NCBI GenBank assembly: GCA_037179335.1
Contig: JAKZHN010000008.1
Span: forward strand, 682,001-746,000
Direction of reading: 5' to 3'
Length of the DNA stretch: 64,000 nucleotides
DNA from: Cyclaneusma minus
Lineage: Eukaryota; Ascomycota; Leotiomycetes; Marthamycetales; Marthamycetaceae
Numbering within the stretch: the first letter of the stretch is position 1; each line of letters begins with the position of its first letter. Both the position numbers and the translations under genes were made by a program. The notes beneath the pieces are model-generated. The model saw nothing but the letters and a program-made list of their open reading frames with translations, made no database searches and was not told the DNA's origin. Positions 10,794 through 23,727 of the stretch are shown here, piece by piece.

Positions 10794-13700
10794 TCAAACC
10801 ATCTCACCCCCTCCACCACTCCCCTCCAACCTCCCCCTAACCCACGCCACCACCTCCCCATACCCACTCTGCCTCCTCCCCAACACGCCCTCAAACGCCC
10901 TCATCTCCACCCACTCCACCTGCCTCTTCGACACATCAAACCTATACCCCCCTTTCCCCTTCCCAGCATTCCCACCTCCCTTTCTCTTCAAACCCCTCAC
11001 AGCAACTTCTCCCAACTCAGCCAATACTTTGACCACCAACCTAGCACTCGGTCTTTTCCTCGGTTCCAAACAAGCAATATAAGCACACATCTTCTCCGCC
11101 GCTTCCACAAACCCCGTGTGCAGATTTGCCAATACTGTGGACAGGGAATTGAACGATGTGTCGTGGAACATGGCCGCTGCTTGCATTTTAAACCCATTTA
11201 GCACCTTGCGGCGGAAGACGAGTCCGGGGGTTTTGGAGTGTTCGATTGTCAGGCCGTCGGTAATCGTGCTGCTTCTTATGCGGCTTCCACTTTTGTGTTT
11301 GGTGTTGTTGGTGATGGATGAGGGAAGCGGCGATTTCACGATATCTAAACTGTGTGTATCGATGCTGACTCCGCAATAGGGGAAGTAGTGGGTCGAAACA
11401 GGGAGTTTGTTGACAGCTTCGTCGGCGATGCGAGTGTCGTAGTTGACGAGTGTTTTGCCTTTGCTCACAGATACGCCATATTCTGGCACACCTGCGTGCA
11501 TGACTTGGAGAAAGCGATCTGCTTCTCCTCTGTCTGTGGTGATGAGGAGGAAGTCGTCCACAAGTCGCATCAAAACACCATTCTCCGGACCGAGGAACCG
11601 CAGCTTCGTGAGTTCCAAATCAGCGTAGAAATAGTTGCACAGCAAAGAAGAAACAACAGATCCTTGCGGTATACCGGCAGATTGCCTGTAGTATTTCTTG
11701 CCGATTTTCACCAAATTCCATTGGACGTGCTTGGAGAGGAGATCGAGGAGGTCGTTTGTGTTGCGCGAGGGGCGGAAGACGGATTCGGTGAATATGGTGT
11801 TGCGTTTTTTGTTCGCCGGGCTTTGGGTCGAGGAAAGCAGGGTGGAAGAGGTGTCTGTAGCAAGACGAGGGTTGGCTTGCCAGCGGCGGATGGGCGGACC
11901 TGTGGTGCTGGAGCCAGGAATAATTTCGGTGTGTTTGGCGATGCTGATGCGTTTGGAAAGGGGCAGGGAGTCGATGAGGCGTAGCACGGCGGCTTGGGGG
12001 ATGGTGTCGAATGCGGATTTGATGTCTACTTTGACGAAGTAGAGAGGTTTTTTGCTGACATCTATACGGCGCTTGAAGGTGGCGAGGCGGGCGTGCATGT
12101 CGCCTACGCTGAAGATTGTGGATGCTAGGCGCTCGGGGTGGATGTCCTGATTTGTCTCGGTCAGAATTCTCATTCATATTAGAAAAGTGAAAGAGTTGGG
12201 TATCTGACCTTTTCCAGCGTGAGCATCTGGTGCACAGGAGCAAGCACGGAATTGATACTACTCCCCAGCATATCCCTTGACCCCTTTCTCAGCGGCCTGC
12301 GTCTCAGGTTCATAATAGGTCGGAAGCCCGTCTCCTTCGGCAGCAAGCGAACGTGGCTGTATCCAAATGGCCTAGAGTCCAATACCTTCTGGGCTACGGA
12401 GTGTGATGTTTTTTCTTCAAACATCTTAGGCTTCAGTTCTTGTAATGCTGGTTCGGAGATGGCGCGCCAGACATCGTGGCGGAAGAAGAAGAGGCGGTAG
12501 CGGTGAGTGCTGGATTCGGTGATGTGGAAGGTGGAGCGGAGGAGGGGGATGAGGAGTGAGTCGAAAGCGTAGTAGATGAATTCGTGGAATATTTCGAGAC
12601 GCTTGTGCATGTCGGTTTGGGATGTCTTGGTCGATCCGGCAGATGGCGGAGTGAGCCAAGGTATGTTGGTGATCTTTGAGTGGTATTGTTAGTATCGATT
12701 GGTAGAGATGAGTGTATGTCCTTGAGTACTAGTTCTCACTGAATACATACCTTTATGCCTTGAAGAGTCTCGTGGAGAGACAAGCTTTCGAATCTTCGAA
12801 GCTTGATGAAGCGATCTACGTTTCTTAGGAAAAGCTCCTGATTCAATGCCTGTGTTTCCCCTGTGCCCCAGAACTCACGAGGTATGAGACTGGAGAGGAC
12901 TGCCCGGCAGTATGCAGAGACTTGGGCTGTTGAAGTGGCATATGAAAGCAATGAGACTGATGATGAAGCTGTGCTAGCGACTGGCTTCAGCGAGGAAATT
13001 GTCTTCTCAGACAAGGCCTCTGTGGATTCTGAGTCCTCCTTACCCCTTGCGGACTCCGATTCCTCCCCAGTCGTCGAAGGTCCCTGTCGCCTACTCAGTA
13101 CCCGACCATCACCACAGTAATCAAACAAACCCACAGTAACAGGACAATAATACATCAACAACTCCTTATACGCACACCTCCCATGCAGCACCTGCATCTT
13201 CCCCACCAACTCCAGCGCCTTCCCCTTCAGCCTCTTCGGCACCTTATACCCCGGACTACCCTTAGCCGTCAACTTGCCTCTTATCTCTTCTTCGCGCAGC
13301 GTATAGTCCTTGAAAGGCTGTACCGTTTCCCTCGAATCAACATTCGACGTAAACACATTGTGCAATCCAAATTGCCGTGGGAAAATGTACGTCATCACGT
13401 GAATTGTGTTAGCGTTTTCGCTGCCAGCAGACGCCTGAGAACTGTCGGGGAGACCAGGTACCGCTGCCTGTGCACCATAGCGATTGAGAACATCTGAACG
13501 GTCAGAACGGTTCGAACGGTTAACGGGGCGTTGGGAAGGAGGACAAGGGGCTTACGGATGTGGCGCAAGCCGAATCGAACGGTGCCTCGAGCGTTTGTTG
13601 CTGGTCTGCCATAGAGCATGCGATTTCGAACGAATGTAATGCTCAGGGGCGAACGTAACGTTTCCTCTCCTGGCCGTTTCTGTTTCGAAGGGTTCACCGC

Positions 13701-14770
13701 TCGCCTTGATTCAGGGGTCTGCTTGTCCTTTACACTCAAAAGGGGCAGCTCGGCGAGAGGAACCCCTACAAGCCCGTCAGTCATCCTCCCTCTTCGACAG
13801 CAGAGAGGCAACTTACCACAGATTTGATAAAAATTCCCCTGCCCGTGTTCCATAAGCATAAACACACCACACTCCCTCAGCAACCTCACCCCAATCTCAG
13901 CACCACATTCTCCCAGTAGCCCAAAGATCCTAGTCCACACGTTACCCTTCAGTAACTTCACAGCTTCATTGGGAAACACTTCTACAAGCCCCGGCCCCGT
14001 CGTCTCAGCATTATTTGTCACCTGTCCGCGGCGGAACCCCTGCCGTATGAGGTTCTGTGATTTCTCCGTCCACGCTGCGTCTGAGAATAGTGACAGTATG
14101 GCGAAATCCACAACCTGTAACAATATTAGCAAAACCTAGTACTGTCCCTGCTACGAGTTTCAAACCAAGGATGCGAGATAATGGGAATGTGTATTCTGAG
14201 ACTGGTATGCTGAGACATAGGAAGACGCAAATAGGAAAGAGGCTGATGAAAGAGGGCGCCCAGGTAACAGCTGAAGATACTAATCCGGATAGCAAGACTC
14301 ACCGACGGCCATGGTGGGATTTTGGAGGGTGTTACGAAGGCGTCGAAATCCCTTTTGAGATTGGCCGGTAGTGGTAGGTGGTTTTCATCCCCCCGTGATA
14401 CACCGACAAGGGTGGTGTCGAGCACATGTGCAATCGCCGCCTACAAAATGTCAGTACTCGTGAAGTTCTAGTTAGATCCAAAAGCCACCAGACTCACCGA
14501 ATCAGACTCCTTCGCATCCGTTTCTTTGCGATCTGGAAGAGCAAAAGTAGCAATCTTGCGCCTCTTGTTCTTGGTGGTGGCTGGTAGGTGTGACACGAGA
14601 TATTGGCGTAGAGAGACAACACTGGGGTAGTACTGTGCGAGCACGTTTTCTTGGACGGTCAATAGCTCGTCTTTTGGTTTGCCTGTTTTGTTGCTCGTTT
14701 CTACCTTCTGGCGTTTGGGTGCTGGGTTGGACTGCTTGGGAGCATTGGAGCGCTTTCGCTTCTTAGCCAT
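10794..14770 (-). CDS. TERT: Telomerase reverse transcriptase
   Basis: Seven exons: 14498-14770, 14303-14440, 13817-14114, 13556-13765, 12751-13493, 12209-12673 and 10794-12155. They sum to 3489 nt (1162 residues) with GT-AG borders. The protein copies telomere repeats from the telomerase RNA. The N-terminus has a basic Lys/Arg stretch (possible nuclear signal) and VLAQYYPSVVSLRQYL. The RNA-binding domain has ITFVRNRMLYGRP and RFGLRHIHVLNRYG, formed by splicing at 13494-13555. RT motifs follow: FRHDVWR, FRPIMNLRRR, motif A VKVDIKSAFD (Asp753), motif B' AGIPQGSVVSSLLCN and motif C LMRLVDDFLLIT (Asp909-Asp910). The T-motif and the intron structure separate it from a retrotransposon RT. All catalytic aspartates are present. 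The 188-bp intron 14115-14302 is the least certain border. Confidence 0.96.
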
Positions 14771-17546
14771 GGTGTTGTCAAAGCTAATAGGTACTTAGAA
14801 AAACGCAGAAGCAACGCATCGTTGGTGGAAGCCCTTAAAGCCCAGGGGATAGGTATTTTGGGCTGCAACCTGTGGCGACTGGCGGGTGCAGAACCTCAGT
14901 CGGCGCGCCTTTCGCACGATGATTTGCAATGCGTCCTACCGGCTGCCGCTGGCTGCTGTGACCTCGGAACAAAGCTGAAACATAGTCACCTGATCTACAC
15001 GCCCATTGTCTATTCTGACAATACCGGGTGTTTGGTGGAATGGAAGCACTTCAAGCAGTTTGACGATCTCTCATTCCTCATCTCCACACTCTTTTGTGTA
15101 ACTGTCCACAAAAAACATCGGGAAGCGCGAGTCGCGACGAAGACGCGTTGCGAACGCACGGGCCAGCCGCTTGTCTGTGGATAGATGGCGGCGATGCTCC
15201 CGCCGAGATGGTTTGGAGTAGGGGGGTCTTCATCAAATGCGGATTTGGGGGTTCAATGAAACAACAACTTCAAACTGCGCCGGCTGGAAAAGTCAATTCG
15301 AGGTGGGTAATAACTTTAAATTGTTGGGATGTTTGAAGTTTGCAGGGTCCAATTGGGCAATGCTACCTTGAATATTATGTATATTAAACCTGCATATGAA
15401 GAAAGAGAAGGCCCGTTACAAAGGTCTACCCTGTAGTTGCACGCTGAAGTAATCTACAGCTGCAATATCAACATGTAATAATGTCAGGACTGGCTAGTTG
15501 CAGGTGATGTAATTGATTGAAGAACCGGTTAGGACGGAAGCAGCAACTGCACGAGGAGAAAATTCTGCTGGCGTGGTAGCGATTAATGACCACCATGATC
15601 GTAACATGACGACAGTGGCACTATTCAGCGGTGGATGCTCCGATGCTGGTCCACAATTTGAAGCCACAGGTTGAAATACCACTATCAGATAACTACTGAT
15701 GAAAATCATGAAATAGATGAACCGATGGTTCGTCGATTTACCAGAGACGCCTTGCTTGACAGCTCCAGAGAGTTGGGAATTGCAATATGCTGCATGCAGA
15801 GCAGTTGGAGGTGATGGAGATCGTTGTTGGTGAGACATTGGGTCGTATCCGCGATTGCTATCCCGGTTGTTAAATTCGACTTGTCTCGAAACCACGAGTC
15901 TACTTGATCACTACCTGAGTAGCTTGACTATAATACAAGGCGATATTAAGGGTTGTTTTTCGTCCAATCGTTGTCCGACCAGCCGTGATGGAAGTTTGAG
16001 AGGGTCACAGCCGTCATCCATCCCGGACTCCCGAGAGTAGTGTGTGTTCAGCTGGAGAAACTACTGATGGCGAAACAGGGACGACCCTTGGTAGGCACAA
16101 TTCTCTAGGATTCAGGAACTCAATTCTCCAATCCGTAGCTTCCGGTTCCTGGAAGGATGGACGCTGTACGCTGTGAGGACCAGAAGAAAGCTGAGCTGAG
16201 TGCGACACACCGTGCCCAGCAAAGTCGCACAGCAGCACCGTTCAGCTTCCTTTCTTCCACGGCGCAATCAAATGCAAGCGACTTTATGCAGACCTATCTG
16301 ACAAGTGACAGTGACATGACGCCTCGTCGCTGTCTGACCAACGGCAACCTGTCGTCTGGTGCTCCTGGCCGGGAGATCGTCGAACGGCAGAGCTTCTGGC
16401 GTAACGCGACCGAGGAGGTACAGCTGCAAGTCTGTTGTAAGGCTGTCTGCACCACATTAATATAAGCTTCCAAATGACCCACTGATCAGACGAAAGTCAC
16501 GGAGCACAGTCACCTGGTGAACATCAACGTCGTCAATACTACGCCAGCTAGCTGTAGTTGGACGGGCCGTTAGCTCTCGACTCGAAGCCGTTGACGGGAT
16601 TGACGGTGAAGCTGCGCTTTGGCTCGGTGCGCGACGCTGAGGCCAGCCACTTAAAGCGGCGACCCCCTTTTTGTATGTGACTTGTCTCCATGGTAAAGCG
16701 GCAATGTTGATTCCTGCCTGGTCGCCTTGGATATGAGGCGACCAATATATCGTCGATGTTTTTCAATATGATCTCCACCAAGTGCGAAGTCAGTCTGTAG
16801 TCGCAACTCTCTGCCGTATTGCCTGTGAATTGGATGGCCTGCTGAGATACATCTGGAGAGCTCTCAGTCTTCTTGTCCCATCCCCTGCCCCATCCCCTGC
16901 CTTGTTACACTCTCTTCAACGTCAAACACCAAAGCCCCAGCATCACCAGGTCACCAAAAGGAGGCACGGGCCACTTGGGGACTAGCGCGTGTTGACAACG
17001 GCACGATGCGCACAGAATTGATTTCGAATTGAAGCCTCGAGATCCTCTCCACGATAGCTCGACTGCTCAAACACGCTCCTCCATTGACCCTCGTCGCCGT
17101 TATTTCTCAACTCCCTGCGTTTCCTGCATCCATTGAAGTCCAACTTTTTGAAGCTGAAAGAGATCGGAAGCATTGAGTCGTTCTTGCCCATTCGAGGCAT
17201 CCAGCGGGTGAGCCACACTTTTCATGTTCCCCAGCCCCTTCTTCATTTCCCCCCCACCAACGCTACCTGCCCCTTACGGACAAGGCCACCCGTGTTGATC
17301 GCCGGCCACCCACTCACATCGCGGCGCTATCGCCCTTTCTGCTAGCAGCCTGCAACGGCGCTGTGGTCGTGTGGGCTTCCAGCGATCGCATTCGGCTCGC
17401 GTGCATGGGATCAGCGGCCAGCTGGGTGGCTTGCGTGCGTTGGACCAAGGATGGGCGTGGACGGGCGTTTGCCAAGTGCCAGCAGAGCAACTGACATCCC
17501 TGCAGCACGCCGTGGTTGCCAAGCCTGGCCTGAGGGCTGAGGCACG
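14771..17546. other. Intergenic region between divergent TERT and Rho GEF genes
   Basis: The 2.8-kb gap holds only short, unrelated open frames. A possible leader exon of the Rho GEF gene ends near 17208 at GTGAGCC, preceded by an open frame reading LKLKEIGSIESFLPIRG. I see no RNA gene or mobile element. Confidence 0.45.
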
Positions 17547-20500
17547 ATGGGGGAAGAGCAGTGCACAGGGAAGAGCGATGGCTTGACTTCCGGCAGGCGT
17601 GTGGTGGCTCTGGTGGCTCCGCACAGGCCAGCTGCCACCAACGAAGCCGGAAGTCAAGTCCCCCAGACTCGTACTCAACATCGCCGGTCAGAGAGCTGCT
17701 TCCCACGACTCCCGCTCCCGATCAACCCAACCCCTTTTTCGCAGCTTCTCGCTGGCATACGCCCGGTAATCGCCCCGGGTGACCGCACCGGACTAGATAC
17801 CAGACTGATTCCGCTTCGTTTGAGCCTGTCATCGACGTCGAGCCAGTCCGAGGACGATCCGCAGCCACGCCCTCCCCCTCCACGGCTTCCACTCCGACCC
17901 AAGTCCGGCGAAGTCGCTTCTCCAATCGATCGTACCCGTGAAAGTAGGCGAATTTCAACAGCCGAATCCATAGTCAACGCGCGTTCGCGACGCTGGAGCC
18001 AGAAACCCAACGAAGGCTCGCCACGATCTCTCGGACTATTTACTAGAGAGCCCCTTGTGGCAAGCCCACCAAGGATCGGCTCTTTCACTCCGAATCGAAC
18101 AAACGACGAGGGAATTCCACGATTGTCGGAAGGTATCAATTCGAGCCCCAAGAAGTCGCGTCGTCAAAGTGTTATCGTTGACAACTGGAGGACCATCAGA
18201 CGGCCTTGGATTCCGGATCGCTTTTCGGTGCCATTCGATAAGTCGAAAACTGCTTCATCAAAACCAGGAGAGATAGAACTAAAGGGATTTCTCCCCAATT
18301 TGTCGAGTGCGGATCGTAGGACATTGTTGACGGGCAATAAATCGGATCTTGTTAACCGCAAACGACGAGCCACCACCGTGCTCTGGGGGGACGAGCCAAA
18401 GCCCCTACGCCTAGCCAGATTTCATACAGCTCACGAAGAGAGCAGCCGCGTGCCCTCGGGTTTCGGCGCTTCGGAGACGAGCCCGGCGAGGACTTTGAAA
18501 AGACTGGAGAAACTCTCACCTCCAGAGACTCCGCGATCTGCTGGAGTATCCCGGTCCAGGGGTGACAGTCCCTTAACACCAGGTCATCGTTTGAATGGAG
18601 TGGGTGGATGGAATGGGCCTTCAAACTCGCCCATCAACAACCTAGCAGAACGAACGTCCTTCCAACAATCTCCCATTCTAAAGACAATGGCCGCATCAAC
18701 GTCCGGTTCGCGGCAGCCTCCTGCTCTTCGATCGAATGGCAGTAGCAACGCGCCGAAGTATCCTGTATTGGGCCCACCAGGTCCAATTTCACAAAGAAAC
18801 TCATCCTTGAAAGCCGGACTGCGGTCAGCTTCTGCCCCCAGCTCAAACAATCCACCACCTCCCAAACTCCTTCCAGGAATGCGAAGTGGCTCGAGTGTGC
18901 AGTCGAGGGTAGCAGAAATCTCGAAAAAATTCAACCAGGATACCACACCGTCTCCGAACGGTTCGCCACGCAATTCCATTGGCAGTGTACCAGGCAGGAG
19001 TTCGATTTCCAGAGGTACATCTGCCGCTGCGCTTCCAGGTTATATGCGCCCCAAGGGTTCCGTTGGGCATAGCAGTTCATCGCTGCAGTCCAGTTCTCCG
19101 CTACAGACGGGAGCGTCTGCTTCGAGGGCGGAACGTACAGCATCATTCCAATCGTCGCGCTTCCCTGCCTCTCAAAGCAGGAGTAGCCTTCCTCGGCTCA
19201 GAACTGATCCGAATATACATTCACCGGCACGACCAGTCCTTTTCGGCGAGATTGTTCCTGGCGAGACGAGTGCTTCTGGTCCTGGTTTTGGCATTGACGG
19301 AAATCGAAGGACTCGTGCAAACGCTGATGTTGACCGATCGTCGCCGACATCGTGGTATCTGGGGCACGCAAGGGATCTCGATGATGTGGATCTCAACGAG
19401 CAGAGTCGCTGTGGTGTGGAGAGTGAACCTGCTGCTGTTGACGAAATCAGGAAACCTCCAGTGACGCGCCAATCCACTTCAGGCAGTATCTCGCGGTTAC
19501 CTCGACTGTCGAAGTCGAGAAATGGCAGCCTTTCGAGTCTGTCCAGTTCGGTCTCTTCTCGAGCCGACTCGCCTTTCGGAAGGCCATCCAAGCTGCCGCG
19601 CCCCACGCCTGCCATGCAGTCAGTGATCGCGAGGACAAGCGATGGAGATGACGATGAAGGATCCATGATTGCTCGTCGTGACAAGATTATCAAACGAATC
19701 AACAAGGCTCACCGATTACATAAAGAACAGCAAAAATCAGACGCTCACTTGGCGCTTTTGAGAGAGTCTCTGCTTAAACAGGAAAGTTTGGCCCCTCATA
19801 GCCCGGCTAGACACAATACTGAAGTGCCAGCCGCAGTGGACGGGACTGCCGAACAGGACAAGCTTGCTGTGGTGGCAGAGGTCAGTGACAAAGAGGACGG
19901 AACAGAGACATCACAGAATACTTTACCTCCTGTGATTGTGGAGCCCCCTCGTCTGGAGATCGTAGACAGTAGTCGTGGGGCTGAGCCTGTTGTCGAAGAG
20001 CCTAGGTCGGCCATCTCTGCGATTACAGAGATTGATACTGCTCCCCAAGAAAGCTCCCAATATGTCCACCTAACGTCCGGGGTCGTTGATGACCAAGCTA
20101 GTCTAGACGAGGCTAGTCACGGGACTAATCAGGTGCTGAGCTCTGACACCTCTGTCCCGGAAGCCTCACTGGCGCACAAACCTATTTTGAAATCGTGGGA
20201 CAGCGAGATTGCCAACGAATCCATCGAGGGCCCTTTCTCAACCCCACCTCACAATCTCGATACCCCTCCACAGAGTTCTTCCTCTAGCTTCGAAATCCCC
20301 TTGTCTATTGAGCGCCTAGAATCTCCCGAAGAGTACTCTGCGACCGCCACTGCAGAGTGCTCCGAGGACGACAGCTGCGAATCTGAGGTCGAGCACGAAG
20401 GCTTCGACTCCGAGTACGAGACAGACAACGCCTACACTAGCGATTACCAGCCACAGGGCGTGTCTCACAGCAGCGCCCTTTACTCCAATAGACTGCCCTC

Positions 20501-23500
20501 ATTCCGCCAAAGCTTTACATCAGACAACGAGCTCTTCAGCGACGACGACTACACTGATCGTCAAGGTAGCCCCGACGATACAGACGCTGAATCAGCAAGA
20601 ATGGAGCTCATACGGAGGAATTCCAAGAAGCTGAAGCAGGCACTTCGCGATGGACTTCGTGATGGGAATTTTCTTAATCAGGAGACGGGTAGAGTGGGAT
20701 TGCAGGTGCGAGAGAGCCAACGGAGGAAACTCGGTGAGAAGCATGATGCTGTCGCCGCCCACTCCACTGCTCCAGCGCCCAGTGATGGCCCAGTTTTGAC
20801 CGAAGACATTACCGTCGCGCGCCCCACTGCTCCAGAGCCGAGTGACGGCCCAACCCTCACCGAAGACATCGTCGCCGCCAGCATCACTGATCCAGTCCCC
20901 AGTGATGGCCCGATTACTACCGAAGACTATGCCGCCGCCATGGCCCTACTCGATAAGCCTGCCACGGCACCGGTCCACGAGCCTAGCACATCACAAGTCG
21001 AAGAGCCTAGCGTGGTATCGCCTGAAGATCCTCCAACGGCACCAGTGCTCACGCCCAGTATCCCACAAGTCGATGAGCCCAGCGTAGCTTCACCCGAAGA
21101 CTCCGACGTGGCACCAGTCCCCGAACCTAGCAATACCAGCGTGGTAGTCTACGAGGAACCTACCGCCCCACAGCGCGTTCCACCTCCTCCTCCTTCTGGA
21201 TCAGACAGTACCTTGACCATCAAGGCAGGGAACGCTGCCTTGACCATCACGCCAGGAAACAGTTCAGGCGTGCTGACTATCCGGGGAGTGCCAATGACAC
21301 AGGAAGTGAAAGATGTGTTGTTCAAACGAGCCCACGCCTGCCACGAGCTGATGGACACCGAGCACGTCTACTTGAAGAATCTTTCCATCATGAAAGAGAT
21401 CTACATGGGGACTGCTGAGTCTTGTGCACAGTTGTCCTCCGAAGATTCAAGGGCGCTGTTCCGTAACCTGGTCGAGCTTGTGGAATTTACCACCAAGTTC
21501 CTCAAGGCGCTCCGCCATTCTAGCCCCATCTACGCCCCTCCTGGTGTCAAGTCCCAGTCTAGGCCATCTCGTGATGCTTTCGGCAACATCTTGATGACTA
21601 CTACTGGAGAGGTTGTGACTGTCGAGAAAGACTACGATACAAGAATCGGTCAGGTTTTCGTGCAGAATCTGGAAGAATTGCAGCGAATCTACATCAACAA
21701 CCTCGTCACCCCGAACGGTGGTGTGAGGAAGTTGACGCAATTGAAGGGCAACCGCCATATTGACGTGTGGCTCAATGAATGTAAGAAGGCGGCTCTGGAT
21801 ATGACCACGAACCCCGACCTTGTGTCCCTCATTATGAACCCGTTTCAGCGCCTCATGCGATATGGTATGCTGCTCGACGCCATCGTGGCGCGCACTCCAG
21901 CCTCGCATCCCGACTTGCCTGCTTTAATCATTGGCAAAGACGGCATGAAGCAGGTTTGCGATTACATCAATCAATCGGTGGGTAGGATGGAGACTGTCTC
22001 CAAAATCCGCCACCGCAAGAGCGGAACGCAACCCGCGCAGCAGCAGAAGAAGGCACCGCGGCTCCTGCGACAGATCGTCTTCTCCGCACGCCGACGTATG
22101 CCATACCTGCCTGATGGAGTCCAGGGCAGCCCCGACGAGTTCTGGCACAAAACCTACACCGAGTACATGGACGAGGCACACAGGATGGAGGTCATTGGTC
22201 GCGATGTTGAGCATTACATGTCGAAATGCACTGAGCAAGCTCGGCAATTCAGCATTTTTCTGATGGCCTGCGAGAGAATCATGAGGTGCAAGGGTTTCAA
22301 CAATGACGCTGCGACCACGAGCAAGTGGATCAACGTGAACATCCGCCTTCAAGATATCGAAACTCATGTACTCCAGCAGAACATCAGGAGGGTTTACGAC
22401 AAGGTGATGAAGCCTATGCATAAGCTCCTGAAAGTGCATGCTGGAGTGTTTCAGCTGATTCAGGAGCGAAATAACCGTGCGTCAGAGTACGAGCGAGTCC
22501 AGGACATGAACCGCATTCGCGGCCGCCTGGAGGCCAACTTTAACGACAAGTACAACGAGTGGGTGGCCCTTGATCGGCAGCTGAAGATCGAGCTCCCCAG
22601 GCTCACGTCCTACACCTGGAACATGGGCAGTCTCATCAGACGCTCTTTTGTTGGCATCCAGACAGAATACTTCAATCAGTACCATGACAAGCTCCTTAAC
22701 GTGATGAGGTACTGTGGCATCCAATGTCCCCACTATTGGGACGAGATCGAGGCAGAATGGCTGAGACTGGCACCCACTGAGGCCATGGCTCAAGACATGA
22801 TGATGGTCCGCAGCCAACAGCATCCTACTCCCGAGGCTTTAAGCCGCCCATCCAACTCCATCTCATCCAGAGATCCCAGCCTCTCTGTCCGCTCCGAAAC
22901 CTTGTCCTGGTCTACCGTTCCGACACCCACGAGCAGCGTCATCAGAGCTGAGCCGGGTGACGTCGGCCTTGACGCACCTCAGCGAAACAGTAATCCCTTG
23001 GTCTACATGAATGACATGACCCCCTGGGCTGTTATCACCAAGTCTGATGAAGCTGCCCCGCCAAAGCCCAAGGCGCCTCAACCACCGCCTGAGAAGAACT
23101 TTGTGCAACGCATGTTCTCACGTCCGACCAGCGGACGCAGCAAGACTCCCGAGCCTGAAACGCCTCCTTCGAACGGCGAAGGAAGCTCAACCAGATTCAA
23201 TGCACGCCCAAAGCCCACAGCTGCTGCAAGTTCTTCCGCTGCCACTCCTGCCGCTGCTTCGTCCGCTGCTGGTTCTTCTGGCAACAATACCCCGCGTATG
23301 AGTGCCGAGTCTTACTTTACATCCAACAATCGTGGTCAGAGCTCACGCCCTACCTCGACTACCAGCGGCGGTCTCTTTAACTCGGCGATGCCAATGTCAG
23401 ACGGAACAGACCAGACCGCCAGACAGTCGCCTTTGAACGATCCAATGGCCGAAGAACGTCCAGTTCTCTGGGTCGCCGTGAGCCTGTTTGAATTTATTAC

Positions 23501-23727
23501 TGGAGAAGTCAAGAGCATGGGACCGTTCCCGTACTTGGCTTACGCACACGCCGAGGTAAGCTTCTTACAGTCGTTTCATATTTCTCCGAGGAGACTTTTA
23601 CTAACTCATCCCGCAGGTCTTTGACGTTATTGGCGAGCATGGTGACTTGTGGCTTGCTCGCAACCAGGATGATCCCAGTGGAAGGGTCGGCTGGATCTGG
23701 AACAAGCACTTCAAGCGCCTTGACTGA
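17547..23727 (+). CDS. DH-BAR-SH3 Rho guanine nucleotide exchange factor (Gef1/Tuba-like)
   Basis: One very long exon (17547-23555) plus a short last exon (23617-23727) encode up to 2039 residues. The first ~1250 residues are Ser/Pro-rich and probably disordered. A RhoGEF (DH) domain starts near residue 1260 (AHACHELMDTEHVYLKNL) and includes NPFQRLMRYGMLLDAIV near 1430. A BAR-like helical region spans about 1520-1750 (KYNEWVALDRQLKIELP, TEYFNQYHDKL). A C-terminal SH3 is formed across the intron (WVAVSLFEF ... WLARNQDDPSGRVGWI). Such proteins activate Cdc42/Rho GTPases at curved membranes and sites of polarity or septation; the exact GTPase is inference. The start is uncertain: Met at 18688 has a good context (AAGACAATGGCC), but the frame upstream is also open and composition-like. 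Confidence 0.88.
17582..17658. other. Perfect 13-bp inverted repeat at the start of the Rho GEF reading frame
   Basis: CTTGACTTCCGGC (17582-17594) is the exact reverse complement of GCCGGAAGTCAAG (17646-17658). The 51-nt loop contains further pairing (GTGGC with GCCAC), so an RNA copy could form a long stem. It lies 35 nt after the first candidate start codon. Confidence 0.8.
20752..21140 (+). repeat. Imperfect coding repeats in Rho GEF linker
   Basis: Three copies of a segment like TAPxPSDGPxLTEDI occur at about 20763-20930. They are followed by Pro/Val/Glu-rich motifs such as APVHEPSTSQVEEPSV and PQVDEPSVASPED. These lie in the disordered region just before the DH domain and look like small in-frame duplications. 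Confidence 0.75.

Noticed and set aside
10794..12155. Reverse transcriptase as a retrotransposon
   Set aside because: T-motif HVLNRYG, TERT-type N-terminus, seven exons and single copy identify telomerase; no LTRs, integrase or RNase H nearby.
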